Shown here: one piece after another, positions 24,156 to 32,039 of the stretch
Layout: each line of letters begins with the position of its first letter
Position numbering within the stretch: the stretch's first letter is position 1
Source of the DNA: Longilinea sp035560795
Lineage (GTDB): Bacteria; Chloroflexota; Anaerolineae; Anaerolineales; Anaerolineaceae
Reading direction: 5' to 3'
Length of the DNA: 56,373 nt
Assembly (NCBI GenBank): GCA_035560795.1
Contig: DATMYV010000011.1
Location: 1-56,373, forward strand
Made by a program: the position numbers and the translations under genes
Notes under the pieces: generated by a model
The model's input: only the letters and a program-made list of their open reading frames with translations
Databases searched by the model: none
Told to the model about the DNA's origin: nothing

Positions 24156-25185
24156 ATTAACGTCAAATCAAGCACAGTCCGGGTCAAATTCCCGGACTGT
24201 GCCGTTATTCGATGGCGGATGCAGGCAGTTGGAAGCCATTTGCCTGGGAAGCGCCGTGCCCCGGCGAAAGTTCGATTCCGTGGTCCACAGCGCATTCGAC
24301 CATGCCGTCAATTTGCAGTTGGTGAAAAACCGGCGGCTGATCACCCTGGTCGTTGCCGAAGAGGCTGACCTGCCCCAGGGCATCCGCCTGAACACGCCGC
24401 CCCGATTCTCATTTGATGATTGGGAGCGGGGAGAGTCAGCTCTCTGCCGGGAGGGCATCCTGGAATACGCGGCGAAACGAATAAATATTGACCTGCGCCA
24501 GGCAAAGCGGTTCACCTGCGACCTGACTGCTTTGGATATCAAAATGGCGAACTCGGCAACGTTGGCTGCCTGGTTTACGGTAGTAAGAATGCTGGCGGAA
24601 CGCTGGCAACTTGAAACCGGCAACCTCGCTGGTCAAACCGCCGCGATAGCCGAAATCCTAAAAAACGCGATTGAATTGGCAGATGCAACCCGGCGAAATG
24701 ATTCAATTGCCAGTATGCACGTTGCCGCAAGGCTGGTCGGGCTGGGACCGGGCCTGACACCGGCTGGCGACGATTTTTTGGTGGGTTTCCTGGCAGGCTT
24801 GTGGAGTATCACAGATGCCAATAAAGAGAGATTGGAGTTCTTTGGCGGTTTCGCCAGAATGGTGGTCCGGTTATCCCGGCGGACAAACGATATCAGCCGC
24901 GCCTATTTGTTGCACGCGGCCCATGGCCAGGTTTCCAGCCGGCTGGCGGACCTGGTTGGCGCGATCAGCCGGGGAGAATCGCCCGAACGCCTCCGAGAGA
25001 CCTGTGAAGCCTCCTTGCAGGTGGGGCATATCTCGGGCATGGCTGCCACCGCAGGTCTTTTGGTTGGCCTTTCTGTTTGGGATGTTCCGTCTTCAAGTCC
25101 AGCCGAAATCAAATCTTTATTCGGTCAAGGCGCTTGGGTAAGCCTTCAATGTGCTCCTAAATTTACAAGTGGATCCAATCCATAA
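24139..25185 (+). CDS. allH: DUF2877 family protein, YlbF/AllH-like
   Basis: This protein of up to 348 residues carries the DUF2877 hallmark GLGPGLTPAGDDFLVGF near residue 203. The E. coli family member (YlbF, AllH) is the third subunit assigned to oxamate carbamoyltransferase, and the other two subunits are encoded at 18000 and 19575. The start is unclear. Without an in-frame ATG near the conserved N-terminus, candidates are TTG 24139 or 24148 (overlapping the DUF35 gene), GTG 24199 (in the hairpin) and TTG 24229; conservation seems to begin only at about residue 33 (AICLGS). A strong terminator follows, making this the last gene of the region 2 operon. Confidence 0.82.
   Translation: MNRLTKLTSNQAQSGSNSRTVPLFDGGCRQLEAICLGSAVPRRKFDSVVHSAFDHAVNLQLVKNRRLITLVVAEEADLPQGIRLNTPPRFSFDDWERGESALCREGILEYAAKRINIDLRQAKRFTCDLTALDIKMANSATLAAWFTVVRMLAERWQLETGNLAGQTAAIAEILKNAIELADATRRNDSIASMHVAARLVGLGPGLTPAGDDFLVGFLAGLWSITDANKERLEFFGGFARMVVRLSRRTNDISRAYLLHAAHGQVSSRLADLVGAISRGESPERLRETCEASLQVGHISGMAATAGLLVGLSVWDVPSSSPAEIKSLFGQGAWVSLQCAPKFTSGSNP
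24172..24202 (+). other. Perfect 12-bp hairpin at the start of the DUF2877 gene
   Basis: GCACAGTCCGGG (24172-24183) pairs perfectly with 24191-24202 across a 7-base loop. It follows the DUF35 stop by 16 bases. The 3' flank (CGTTATTC) has no T-run, so termination is doubtful. A possible GTG start of the next gene (24199) lies inside the 3' arm. Confidence 0.65.
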
Positions 25186-25214
25186 AATAATCCGTCCTCG
25201 AAGGACGGATTATT
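25186..25214. terminator. Rho-independent terminator, usable in both directions
   Basis: AATAATCCGTCCT (25186-25198) and its perfect complement (25202-25214) form a 13-bp stem with a 3-base loop, ending in ATTATTT. It begins directly after the DUF2877 stop codon. A/T tracts on both flanks allow it to serve also for the convergent minus-strand gene ending at 25310. Confidence 0.85.
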
Positions 25215-25309
25215 TGCAATCCTGCATCGATTGAGATACCCGGCGGATGTAGAAAACTACATCACGTTGGATATTTAAATTGGATTGTAGGAAAAAACCG
25301 GCCGAATTC

Positions 25310-25753
25310 CTAAAAACTCGTTCCGCAGTCCGTGCAGAATTTTGCGGCGGCCTGGTTCTCTTTGCCGCAATTCGGGCAGAATTTTGTTGCCGCTGCAGCT
25401 GGGGCCGGGGGAGTCGCGACTGGAGGCGCGGCCGGCTCGGATGGTGCCGGGGCTGGTTGAGATGCCGGTTGTCCATAGGTTTCGGCATTGATCCGCTGGA
25501 CTTCTTCGTCCCTGGAGGCGACCTGTTGTTCCAGATCGCTGACCGCTTGGCAGATCTCATCGAACTCCGGCCCTGTCACGCCGCTGGTCAACCGCCGGGT
25601 AAAGTACATTTCGCCGAGCTTCATGTATTGCGCCTGGATCTGCCCTTTGACTTTTTCCAGTTCACTCTTGGCCCGATTCAAACGGGACATCTTATCGGCT
25701 TCGAACGCCACTTTTTCCGCACCGCTTTTCAATTTTCCAAAGAAATCGCTCAT
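25310..25753 (-). CDS. Coiled-coil protein with C-terminal double zinc ribbon
   Basis: This 147-residue protein has an N-terminal helical, charged stretch (about residues 1-85, probable coiled coil), an Ala/Pro-rich linker (about 95-120) and a C-terminal zinc ribbon (FCPNCGKENQ with FCTDCG, two CxxC pairs). Such small zinc-ribbon proteins are common in Chloroflexota and Firmicutes and have no assigned reaction. The start was set at the ATG at 25753 because AGGAGG precedes it; a longer in-frame extension to 25858 has no support. It stands alone, convergent with the DUF2877 gene. Confidence 0.8.
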   Translation of the reverse strand: MSDFFGKLKSGAEKVAFEADKMSRLNRAKSELEKVKGQIQAQYMKLGEMYFTRRLTSGVTGPEFDEICQAVSDLEQQVASRDEEVQRINAETYGQPASQPAPAPSEPAAPPVATPPAPAAAATKFCPNCGKENQAAAKFCTDCGTSF

Positions 25754-26155
25754 ACCAGCCTCCTGTTTATCCATTAAGTATATGCAATCTCGAATGATTT
25801 GGGGAGGCGAATCCGGGTTGAGAAATGCGGAAAAATCCTGTCCCGTCCAGCCAACCATACACTAAGAGGAAAAAGCGGGTTCGGACGAGATATTTGGCTT
25901 CAGTCTGGCAGGCTCGGATTGAGAAAAGCGTTGGCAGCATGGTCAGGCCGGGCAGGAAGAGGCAGCTATCAGAATTCATAAATACCATGATGAAGACGTC
26001 TTCCCGCGTTGCGCGTTCGGGGAAATTTATCAATTGCGAGGAACCGGCTGACAACTTGTGACTATCGCTGATTCCGATATAATTTAATCAGCAGATCGTG
26101 GCAATGGCCGGTTGGGCCGGCGTCTGCTGCCTGATATATTCTATCTGGAGACCTC
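25754..26155. other. 402-base intergenic region with promoter for the acyl-CoA synthetase
   Basis: No gene could be supported here; the short overlapping open frames on both strands lack ribosome-binding sites and family features. The right part holds a plausible + strand promoter: TTGTGA (26056-26061), 16 bases, TATAAT (26078-26083), about 70 bases before the synthetase ATG. GGAG lies just before that ATG. The left part is the leader of the minus-strand zinc-ribbon gene. Confidence 0.55.
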
Positions 26156-28234
26156 ATGGGAAATAATATCGAAGCACTGTTAAAACCTCAATCGGTGGTT
26201 GTCATCGGCGCGTCGGCGCAGCAAGGCAAAGTTGGAAATGTCATCCTGACGCAGGTCGCTCGCGGTAAATTCCGGGTTTACGCAGTCAACCCTAAGGGAG
26301 GCACGGCCTGCGGGCTGCCTTTTTATGCATCGGTGCGCGACCTGCCGGAAGTACCTGATCTGGCGGTACTGGCGATGCCGGCGGCGCCAACCATAGGTGC
26401 GGCACAGGAATGCATCGATCTCGGCGTGAAGGCAATCGTCGCGATCGCCAGTGGGTTCGGCGAGACCGGCGATGCCGGAAGGGTGCTGGAGAAGCAGTTG
26501 GCGGATATGCTTTGCGGCAGCCAGACACGCCTGCTGGGTCCGAACACGCTGGGGTTGCTCGTCCCCGAAAGCGGGCTGGATACCAATTTCCTTCCGGCCG
26601 ACCGTATGCGGCGCCCGGATTCTGGCAATATTGTCCTCCTCTCGCAGAGCGGCTCCGTTGCCATCGGCGAGATCGATTCCAATGCCCTGACGGGTGTTTC
26701 CATTTCAGCTTTTGTGGGCTTCGGCAACCGGCTGGATATCGATGAGAACGAGCTGATGGATTATTATGCCGAGGATGCGGGCACGGACGTTCTGGCGATG
26801 TACCTCGAGAGCTTTGCAGATCCGCAGGGATTCCTCGAGCGCTGCCGCCGGATTGTACCCAAAAAACCGGTCATCCTGTTGAAAGCCGGGCGGTCTGAAG
26901 CCGGCGCGCGTGCTGTACAGCTTCACACCGGTTCGCTGGCTGGTTCCGACCGCGTCACAGACGGCGCACTGCGCCAGGCGGGCGTGATTCGCGTTTACGA
27001 TACGCAGGAATTGATGGATGCTGCCCGCATTTTGGCGTTCATGCCGCCAATCTACAACAATCGCGTTGCCGTGCTGACCAACGGCGGCGGTTTTGGCATT
27101 GTCGCCTCCGACTTTATCGAGTCGACTCGCCCGGGCATCGGCGCCAGGCTGGCCGTGCTCAGCGACGAGACCAAACAAAAAATTGCCAGCGCTGCACTTT
27201 CGTTTGCCGCGGTGCGCAACCCGATTGACCTGACCGGAAGCCTGAACAATGCCATGTGCGACGCTGCCCTCTCTGCCCTGCAGGAGGATCCTGGCGTGGA
27301 CATCATCCTCTTCACGCTGGGTTTTCAGCCGCCGGCCATCGATGAAGGTTTGATCGACATCATTATCAAATGGGCTAAAAACGGCAGCAAGCCGATGATC
27401 GTGGTGCCGATTGGTTCGGACATCGTGCTCAAGGCGATGCAGAAATTCAATGCCGCCCGGGTGCCGGCTTTTACTTCAATCTGGCGTGGCGTGCAGGCGA
27501 TTGATACACTGGCCAAACGGGGCGATATCCTGCGGAAGCTACAGGCTGCACAGGTAGACGCAGCTGAACCGGCCAAGGGGATGGTTATCCCCTCCCTTCA
27601 GGCTGGCATCCCGGTGGCCGAGCACGAGGTCAAAGCTGCACTGCGCGAAATTGGCGTAAACGTTCCGAAATCGATCATCCTGCGGCCCGGCGAGCACGTC
27701 CAGAATGTACCGCTCAACTATCCGCTGGTAGTGAAGATCAGTGCGGCGGATATTTTGCACAAGACTGAGCAGAAAGGCGTGTTGCTCGGCATCCGCGACC
27801 AGACTGAACTGGAAACAGCCGTGGCCGACATGCGCAGCCGCTTTGCGACCGGTGATATCCTGATCGAAGAGATGGAAGAGCGCGGCGTGGAGATGATCGT
27901 CGGCCTGGTGCGCGATTCGACCTTCGGGTTGGCGATCATGTGTGGCCTGGGCGGCACAACCGCCGAACTCTACCAGGATGTATCCTTTCGCAAGGTGCCC
28001 ATCACCCGCCGGGATGCCGATGAAATGCTGAGCGAGCTGAAGGGGCACAAATTGCTGGAAGGCTTCCGCGGCATAAAAACTGACCGCGAAGGCTTGATCG
28101 ACCTGCTGGTAAAAATCGCGCAGTTTGGCGAGTTCTACCAGGACGGTATCCTGCAAATGGACCTCAATCCGGTGATCGTCCAGGCGCATCGCGCAGTGGC
28201 GGTGGACGCCAAGATCCTGTGGGCGCAGGGATAG
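26156..28234 (+). CDS. ADP-forming acyl-CoA synthetase (acetate-CoA ligase, ADP-forming), fused alpha-beta
   Basis: This 692-residue enzyme converts an acyl-CoA plus ADP and phosphate into the acid, CoA and ATP, giving substrate-level ATP in anaerobes. Domains in order are CoA-binding (GASAQQGKVGN near residue 18), two succinyl-CoA-ligase domains with the phospho-histidine motif LHTGSLAGSD near residue 261, and a C-terminal ATP-grasp beta part (VVKISAADILHKTE near residue 524). The single-chain alpha-beta order is common in bacteria. It has its own promoter and terminator but sits just beyond the region 2 pathway, where a CoA ester from the thiolase-like step could feed it (inference). The acyl specificity is unknown. 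Confidence 0.9.
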   Translation: MGNNIEALLKPQSVVVIGASAQQGKVGNVILTQVARGKFRVYAVNPKGGTACGLPFYASVRDLPEVPDLAVLAMPAAPTIGAAQECIDLGVKAIVAIASGFGETGDAGRVLEKQLADMLCGSQTRLLGPNTLGLLVPESGLDTNFLPADRMRRPDSGNIVLLSQSGSVAIGEIDSNALTGVSISAFVGFGNRLDIDENELMDYYAEDAGTDVLAMYLESFADPQGFLERCRRIVPKKPVILLKAGRSEAGARAVQLHTGSLAGSDRVTDGALRQAGVIRVYDTQELMDAARILAFMPPIYNNRVAVLTNGGGFGIVASDFIESTRPGIGARLAVLSDETKQKIASAALSFAAVRNPIDLTGSLNNAMCDAALSALQEDPGVDIILFTLGFQPPAIDEGLIDIIIKWAKNGSKPMIVVPIGSDIVLKAMQKFNAARVPAFTSIWRGVQAIDTLAKRGDILRKLQAAQVDAAEPAKGMVIPSLQAGIPVAEHEVKAALREIGVNVPKSIILRPGEHVQNVPLNYPLVVKISAADILHKTEQKGVLLGIRDQTELETAVADMRSRFATGDILIEEMEERGVEMIVGLVRDSTFGLAIMCGLGGTTAELYQDVSFRKVPITRRDADEMLSELKGHKLLEGFRGIKTDREGLIDLLVKIAQFGEFYQDGILQMDLNPVIVQAHRAVAVDAKILWAQG

Positions 28235-28248
28235 GCGCAACATAGAAT

Positions 28249-28291
28249 AAATAAGACCTCAGCCAGCATGGTTGCCTCTGAGGTCTTTATT
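28249..28291. terminator. Bidirectional terminator between convergent genes
   Basis: AATAAGACCTCAG (about 28250-28262) pairs with 28278-28291 (CTGAGGTCTTTATT) around a 15-base loop, with one bulge. Both flanks are A/T-rich. It lies 15 bases after the acyl-CoA synthetase stop and 15 bases before the stop of the minus-strand PHP hydrolase. Confidence 0.8.
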
Positions 28292-28305
28292 CAAATCTGG
28301 ATGAT

Positions 28306-29622
28306 TCAATCTTCGTCGAAATAAATCGGGTTGGAAAGCAGCGCAGGCAGCATGGGCAAGCCGGGGATGAATGTGCGCAGGATTTCAACCCTGGCAAAGC
28401 CAGGCGAATCCATGGGGTAGACCAGATCAGCGCTGCCATCCGACGGCGCCTGTAAAATCACCTCGCTGCGCTTCCCGGTGATCACCCGCAGTACATCGCC
28501 CGCCAGCAGTCCATCGGCCTGGATGCGCAATTCATGCCAATCCGACCAGCATACGCTCTCGCCCATGATGGCATCCCCGGCGTTCAGCTCAAGTGTCGGG
28601 CCGTTGGGGGCAAAGGTGATAAAGCCGTTGCCCTTTCGAATGGCCTTCAGCAGGTCGCTGGTACCGCGCGAGCCGGCAAAAAGCCCCATGGTCGGGCCGC
28701 CCAGAAAAATAAAAGGCGTGTCGCGATGGTAATCGCTGCCGCCGCAGATGGGAATTTTTTGTCCAGTGCTGAGCAGTTGCTGCCAGTAGCCAACTCCTTT
28801 GAGGTTGGATTCGCGCATCGGACCGTTCCACACCTCGATGCAATCGAACGGCAGCTGCTGCAGATCGAACTGAAAGCCGCAAATTTCATCAAACGGGTGG
28901 TTGATGGTGATCAATGCCCCGCGCTGGCGCGCTGAGATGAACTTCGATTGCGCTTCTTCAAAGGTGTTGGTAAAGAAGCTGCCGTCGTAGGGTTGGCTGA
29001 TGCCCAGAAAGTTGGCGTGGCCCTGGTAGTGAGTCCACTCGACGCCGGGGATCATGGTCACACCTTCCACGTGCGGCAGCGCTTCAGCGGCGACGAACTG
29101 GTTGTGGTCGGTTACGGCGACAAAATCAAGTCCGTTGCGTTTGGCTTTCCAGGCCAGTTCTTCCAAGGTATGCACGCCGTCTGACGCCAGCGTGTGGGTA
29201 TGCAAGTCGCCTTTGAACAGGCGGCGGGATTTGGATTCCAGCGTGATTTCGTAATCGACGTCTACGCCGTCCGGCGCGACTTTGTATGCTCCGACCAGGA
29301 TCTGCCAGGTGCCGGGTAGAATGGGACAAGGGGTATATCCCGGGGTGGCATCTGTTTCGCTAAGCGTAAACTCTAGTTTGTCCGAGCCGGATGCCCCTGC
29401 CTGCTTTCCGTCCGGCGAGATCAACCCCAGATCGATGATATTTTGCTCGCCGCGCCCGGTGAAGCGCCCATTCGCCTGGGTGTGCAACGTTTCCGGGCGG
29501 CGGGCATAGTGGTAGCGGAGAGTCAGCCGTTCCATATATTCCGGTACCTCGAACGGCACGGTGAAATAGCTGCCTTGCTGCGAAGGGTCGACGTGGATGG
29601 AAAGAGTTAAATAATCCTGCAT
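28306..29622 (-). CDS. CehA/McbA-family PHP-domain metallohydrolase
   Basis: This 438-residue protein has an N-terminal beta-rich domain (about residues 1-140) followed by a PHP metal-hydrolase domain. The PHP site shows GDLHTHTLASDG near residue 143, VTDHNQF near residue 174, INHPFD near residue 247 and GGSDYH near residue 295, all metal ligands expected. The CehA/McbA family includes carbaryl hydrolase but most members are uncharacterised phosphoesterases or esterases. The ATG at 29622 follows AGGGGT and is preferred over an in-frame extension to 29781 that runs through a terminator hairpin. It is downstream of the esterase and symporter genes on the same strand, but separated from them by that hairpin. 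Confidence 0.82.
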   Translation of the reverse strand: MQDYLTLSIHVDPSQQGSYFTVPFEVPEYMERLTLRYHYARRPETLHTQANGRFTGRGEQNIIDLGLISPDGKQAGASGSDKLEFTLSETDATPGYTPCPILPGTWQILVGAYKVAPDGVDVDYEITLESKSRRLFKGDLHTHTLASDGVHTLEELAWKAKRNGLDFVAVTDHNQFVAAEALPHVEGVTMIPGVEWTHYQGHANFLGISQPYDGSFFTNTFEEAQSKFISARQRGALITINHPFDEICGFQFDLQQLPFDCIEVWNGPMRESNLKGVGYWQQLLSTGQKIPICGGSDYHRDTPFIFLGGPTMGLFAGSRGTSDLLKAIRKGNGFITFAPNGPTLELNAGDAIMGESVCWSDWHELRIQADGLLAGDVLRVITGKRSEVILQAPSDGSADLVYPMDSPGFARVEILRTFIPGLPMLPALLSNPIYFDED

Positions 29623-29708
29623 GGTTACCCCTAAATCTGATCTATGCCAGGTCGAATGGATGATGCCAAATAACCACAGAGCTGCAAAGTTTTTTTGGAA
29701 GGGTGAAA

Positions 29709-29736
29709 AGAGGAGAAAAACGAAGTTTTTCTCTCC
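29709..29736 (-). terminator. Terminator of the minus-strand symporter-esterase operon
   Basis: Read on the minus strand, GGAGAGAAAAAC and GTTTTTCTCC form a stem around a TTC loop, followed by TCTTTTC. It lies about 60 bases after the esterase stop. This separates the esterase operon from the PHP hydrolase gene downstream. Confidence 0.65.
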
Positions 29737-29796
29737 GCCATGGCACCCATTTTTGTGTTCCCCAGTCCCTGACTGGCTCAAGTCTCCGTGATAGGT

Positions 29797-30567
29797 TCAT
29801 TTTTCCGGCTCGAGCACCTTTGCCAGAAAGCGCTTGATCTGCACATCCCAGAAGGGCCAGACATGCTGGCCTTCCTCTTCATGGTAGTCCACAGACACGC
29901 CCAGCTTTTGGCAGGCGGCATTGAACATGACATTCAGAGGGTAAAGGTCGTCCTGACGGCCACAGGCAATGAACAATTTGGGCAACGCTGCCGGATTTTG
30001 GGCGGCACGCTGCAGCCAGACGGCCGGGTCATGCTGGCTGCCGTTGAGTTTGTTCAGGTCGCCAAACAGGAGCTTAAACTCCGGTTGGCGTTCGTCTTCG
30101 GGGTGGGTGGTCATGATGGCCAATGAGAGCACGCCGGAAAAACTGGCCGCGGCAAAATAGCGTTCCGGGTGCAGCAGCGCGGCTTTGAATGCGCCGTAGC
30201 CGCCCATCGAGATGCCGGCGATCAGGGTATTTTCGCGGCGCGGCTGGATGCCAAAAACTTCCTCCAGGTACTGCGGCAGTTCTTCGGTCAGGTAGGTGAA
30301 ATAAGCCTGCCCGTTGGGTTGGTCGATGTAAAAACTGCGTCCAACCGAAGGCATGACGACCACCAGCCCGTAATCGCGGGCGACGGTCTCAATGGTCGAG
30401 TAGCGCTGCCAGGCGCTGGCATCATCGCTAAGGCCGTGCAGCAGGTAGAGCACCTTGCGCTCCCGCACCGGCACGCCGTGCATCCCGCCCGGTTCAGGCA
30501 CAATGATGTTGAGCGGTATATTGACTTTGATATTAATCGGAACATGATCCAACCGGATGAGAGCCAT
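29797..30567 (-). CDS. Esterase-D/FrmB-like alpha/beta-hydrolase esterase
   Basis: This 256-residue serine esterase has the nucleophile elbow GISMGG near residue 117, the oxyanion segment LLHGLSDD near residue 41, a catalytic-type aspartate in CGRQDD and a histidine in EGQHVWPFW near the C-terminus. It resembles the acetyl-ester and S-formylglutathione esterase group. No signal peptide is seen. The ATG at 30567 follows AAAGGAG, 13 bases after the stop of the GPH symporter gene; longer versions are rejected. With the symporter it may deacetylate or de-esterify an imported glycoside (inference). Confidence 0.85.
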   Translation of the reverse strand: MALIRLDHVPINIKVNIPLNIIVPEPGGMHGVPVRERKVLYLLHGLSDDASAWQRYSTIETVARDYGLVVVMPSVGRSFYIDQPNGQAYFTYLTEELPQYLEEVFGIQPRRENTLIAGISMGGYGAFKAALLHPERYFAAASFSGVLSLAIMTTHPEDERQPEFKLLFGDLNKLNGSQHDPAVWLQRAAQNPAALPKLFIACGRQDDLYPLNVMFNAACQKLGVSVDYHEEEGQHVWPFWDVQIKRFLAKVLEPEK

Positions 30568-30580
30568 TTTTATACTCCTT

Positions 30581-31897
30581 TCAATCGGATGCAGCCTCGA
30601 CTGCATTGACGCCAATTTCGGGCGGTTTCTCGTCGCGCGGGAAGTCAACCGTGAAGGAAAAGGCAAAGCTGATCAGGGTCAATACCATCGGGAAAACGGT
30701 CAGCAGGAAGCGTGCGGCTACATTGGGCTGGGCACCCGGGTTGTTGCCGCTCTCAAAACCGAACAGCCGGAAGACCAGCACAAAGGCGGCGCTGGTGAAT
30801 AGGCCGTTCAAGCGGTTCATGAAGCCCAGTGCATTGGAAATGATGCCTTCGCGCCGGACCTGGTGTTTGCGGGTGTCCTCATCCATCACTTTGGCAGCGA
30901 TCAAATCCATGGTGGTGATCACGCCGGCGAAACCAAAACCGACCAGTGCACTGCCAATTGCTGCTGTGATCAACGATGAGGCAAAATAAAGCGCTGCAAA
31001 AGCAATCGCCAGCGCTGCCAGGGCAGCCCGCCAAACCGGGATGAGTCCGAATTTCCGCACAAATCGTGCCCAAACGGCCACGCAGGCGATGGCGATGATC
31101 AGTACCGAGGCAAACAGGATGGTGGATTGGCTGTCGGGAATCCCCAACGTGTATTTGGCAAAGAAGGGCAGAGAGGCCAGCACCAATGACATGGCGGCGC
31201 TGTAGAAGGCATTCGTAAAGCCGGTCAGCCAGAATTTGCGGTTGGTGAACAGGTCCTTGAGACTGTTCCACAAGCCAGGCTTTTTTTCATGTTCTTCCAC
31301 GGCGACTTCCTTCGCAGTGAGTGCCATGTAAAGGATCACTGCGCCGCCCAGGATGCCGTAGATGATGGCCGTCAGGCTGAAACCGATTTTACTGGTAATG
31401 AGCGGGGTGAGCGCGATGCTGATGATCATCGCCACCAGTTGGAATGCCTGGCGCAGCGCATTGGTGGAAGCCCGGCTGGCATCGGTCCTGAAGAGCTCTG
31501 GAAAGAGCGCGCCGTAATTGGCATTGATGACCGAATCCAGCGTGCCAGTCAGGATGTAAAACAGCATGGCATAACCAAAAAGATTTTGACCGGCGAGGAA
31601 GGCGGGCGGGGAGTAGAAGAAAATCAGCCCCAGTGCCAATAACGGCGTGCCGATCACCAGCCACGGGCGGCGGCGTCCCCAGCGGGTGCGTGTACGGTCG
31701 GAAAAAAAGCCATAGATGGGGTTATCCGCCGCGTCAATGAAGGTGTAGATGAACAGGATGGAAGCCAGTTGTACCGTGGTCATGCCCAACCTGTCCACGT
31801 AGTAGTAAGCGGCATAGGTTTTGAGCATGTTGATCGGTATGGAGGTGCCAAACATGCCGACCGCGTAATTGAATGATTTTAGCTTGTCTGATGTCAT
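30581..31897 (-). CDS. GPH-family sugar:cation symporter (MelB-like)
   Basis: This 438-residue membrane transporter has about twelve hydrophobic helices and the GPH/MFS loop motif DRTRTRWGRRRPW near residue 66, which marks glycoside-pentoside-hexuronide symporters. Helix-1 residues (YAVGMFG) and the IDAADNP segment near residue 55, holding the cation-site aspartates, also fit. It is the first gene of a two-gene minus-strand operon with the esterase. It diverges from the DUF5054 gene at 32040, and the shared intergenic region suggests joint control of a glycoside-uptake function (inference). Confidence 0.9.
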   Translation of the reverse strand: MTSDKLKSFNYAVGMFGTSIPINMLKTYAAYYYVDRLGMTTVQLASILFIYTFIDAADNPIYGFFSDRTRTRWGRRRPWLVIGTPLLALGLIFFYSPPAFLAGQNLFGYAMLFYILTGTLDSVINANYGALFPELFRTDASRASTNALRQAFQLVAMIISIALTPLITSKIGFSLTAIIYGILGGAVILYMALTAKEVAVEEHEKKPGLWNSLKDLFTNRKFWLTGFTNAFYSAAMSLVLASLPFFAKYTLGIPDSQSTILFASVLIIAIACVAVWARFVRKFGLIPVWRAALAALAIAFAALYFASSLITAAIGSALVGFGFAGVITTMDLIAAKVMDEDTRKHQVRREGIISNALGFMNRLNGLFTSAAFVLVFRLFGFESGNNPGAQPNVAARFLLTVFPMVLTLISFAFSFTVDFPRDEKPPEIGVNAVEAASD

Positions 31898-31952
31898 TCG
31901 GATGCTCCTCGGTGCGGATGAAGATCAGGTTCAGATCAGTGCAACCAGTATG

Positions 31953-32006
31953 ATTATAGTGTCGATTGGAATTTATGATTTCCGATAGGGCCATCCGGAC
32001 TATAAT
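31953..32006. promoter_or_regulatory. Divergent promoter region between symporter and DUF5054 genes
   Basis: A + strand TATAAT lies at 32001-32006, 34 bases before the DUF5054 ATG. A minus-strand TATAAT lies at 31958-31953, about 56 bases before the symporter ATG. The -35 elements of both are poor by eye, so activator-dependent transcription is possible. Confidence 0.45.
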
Positions 32007-32039
32007 TTAAACCAACCTCTCTCCTCCCAAGGATATCGC

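Noticed and set aside
25825..26061. Short + strand open frame (78 codons) in the gap before the acyl-CoA synthetase
   Set aside because: It lacks a ribosome-binding site, is rich in Arg and Ser as random frames are, and overlaps the presumed promoter.
28306..29781. Longer version of the PHP hydrolase starting at 29781
   Set aside because: The extension runs through a terminator hairpin and lacks family sequence; ATG at 29622 has a ribosome-binding site.
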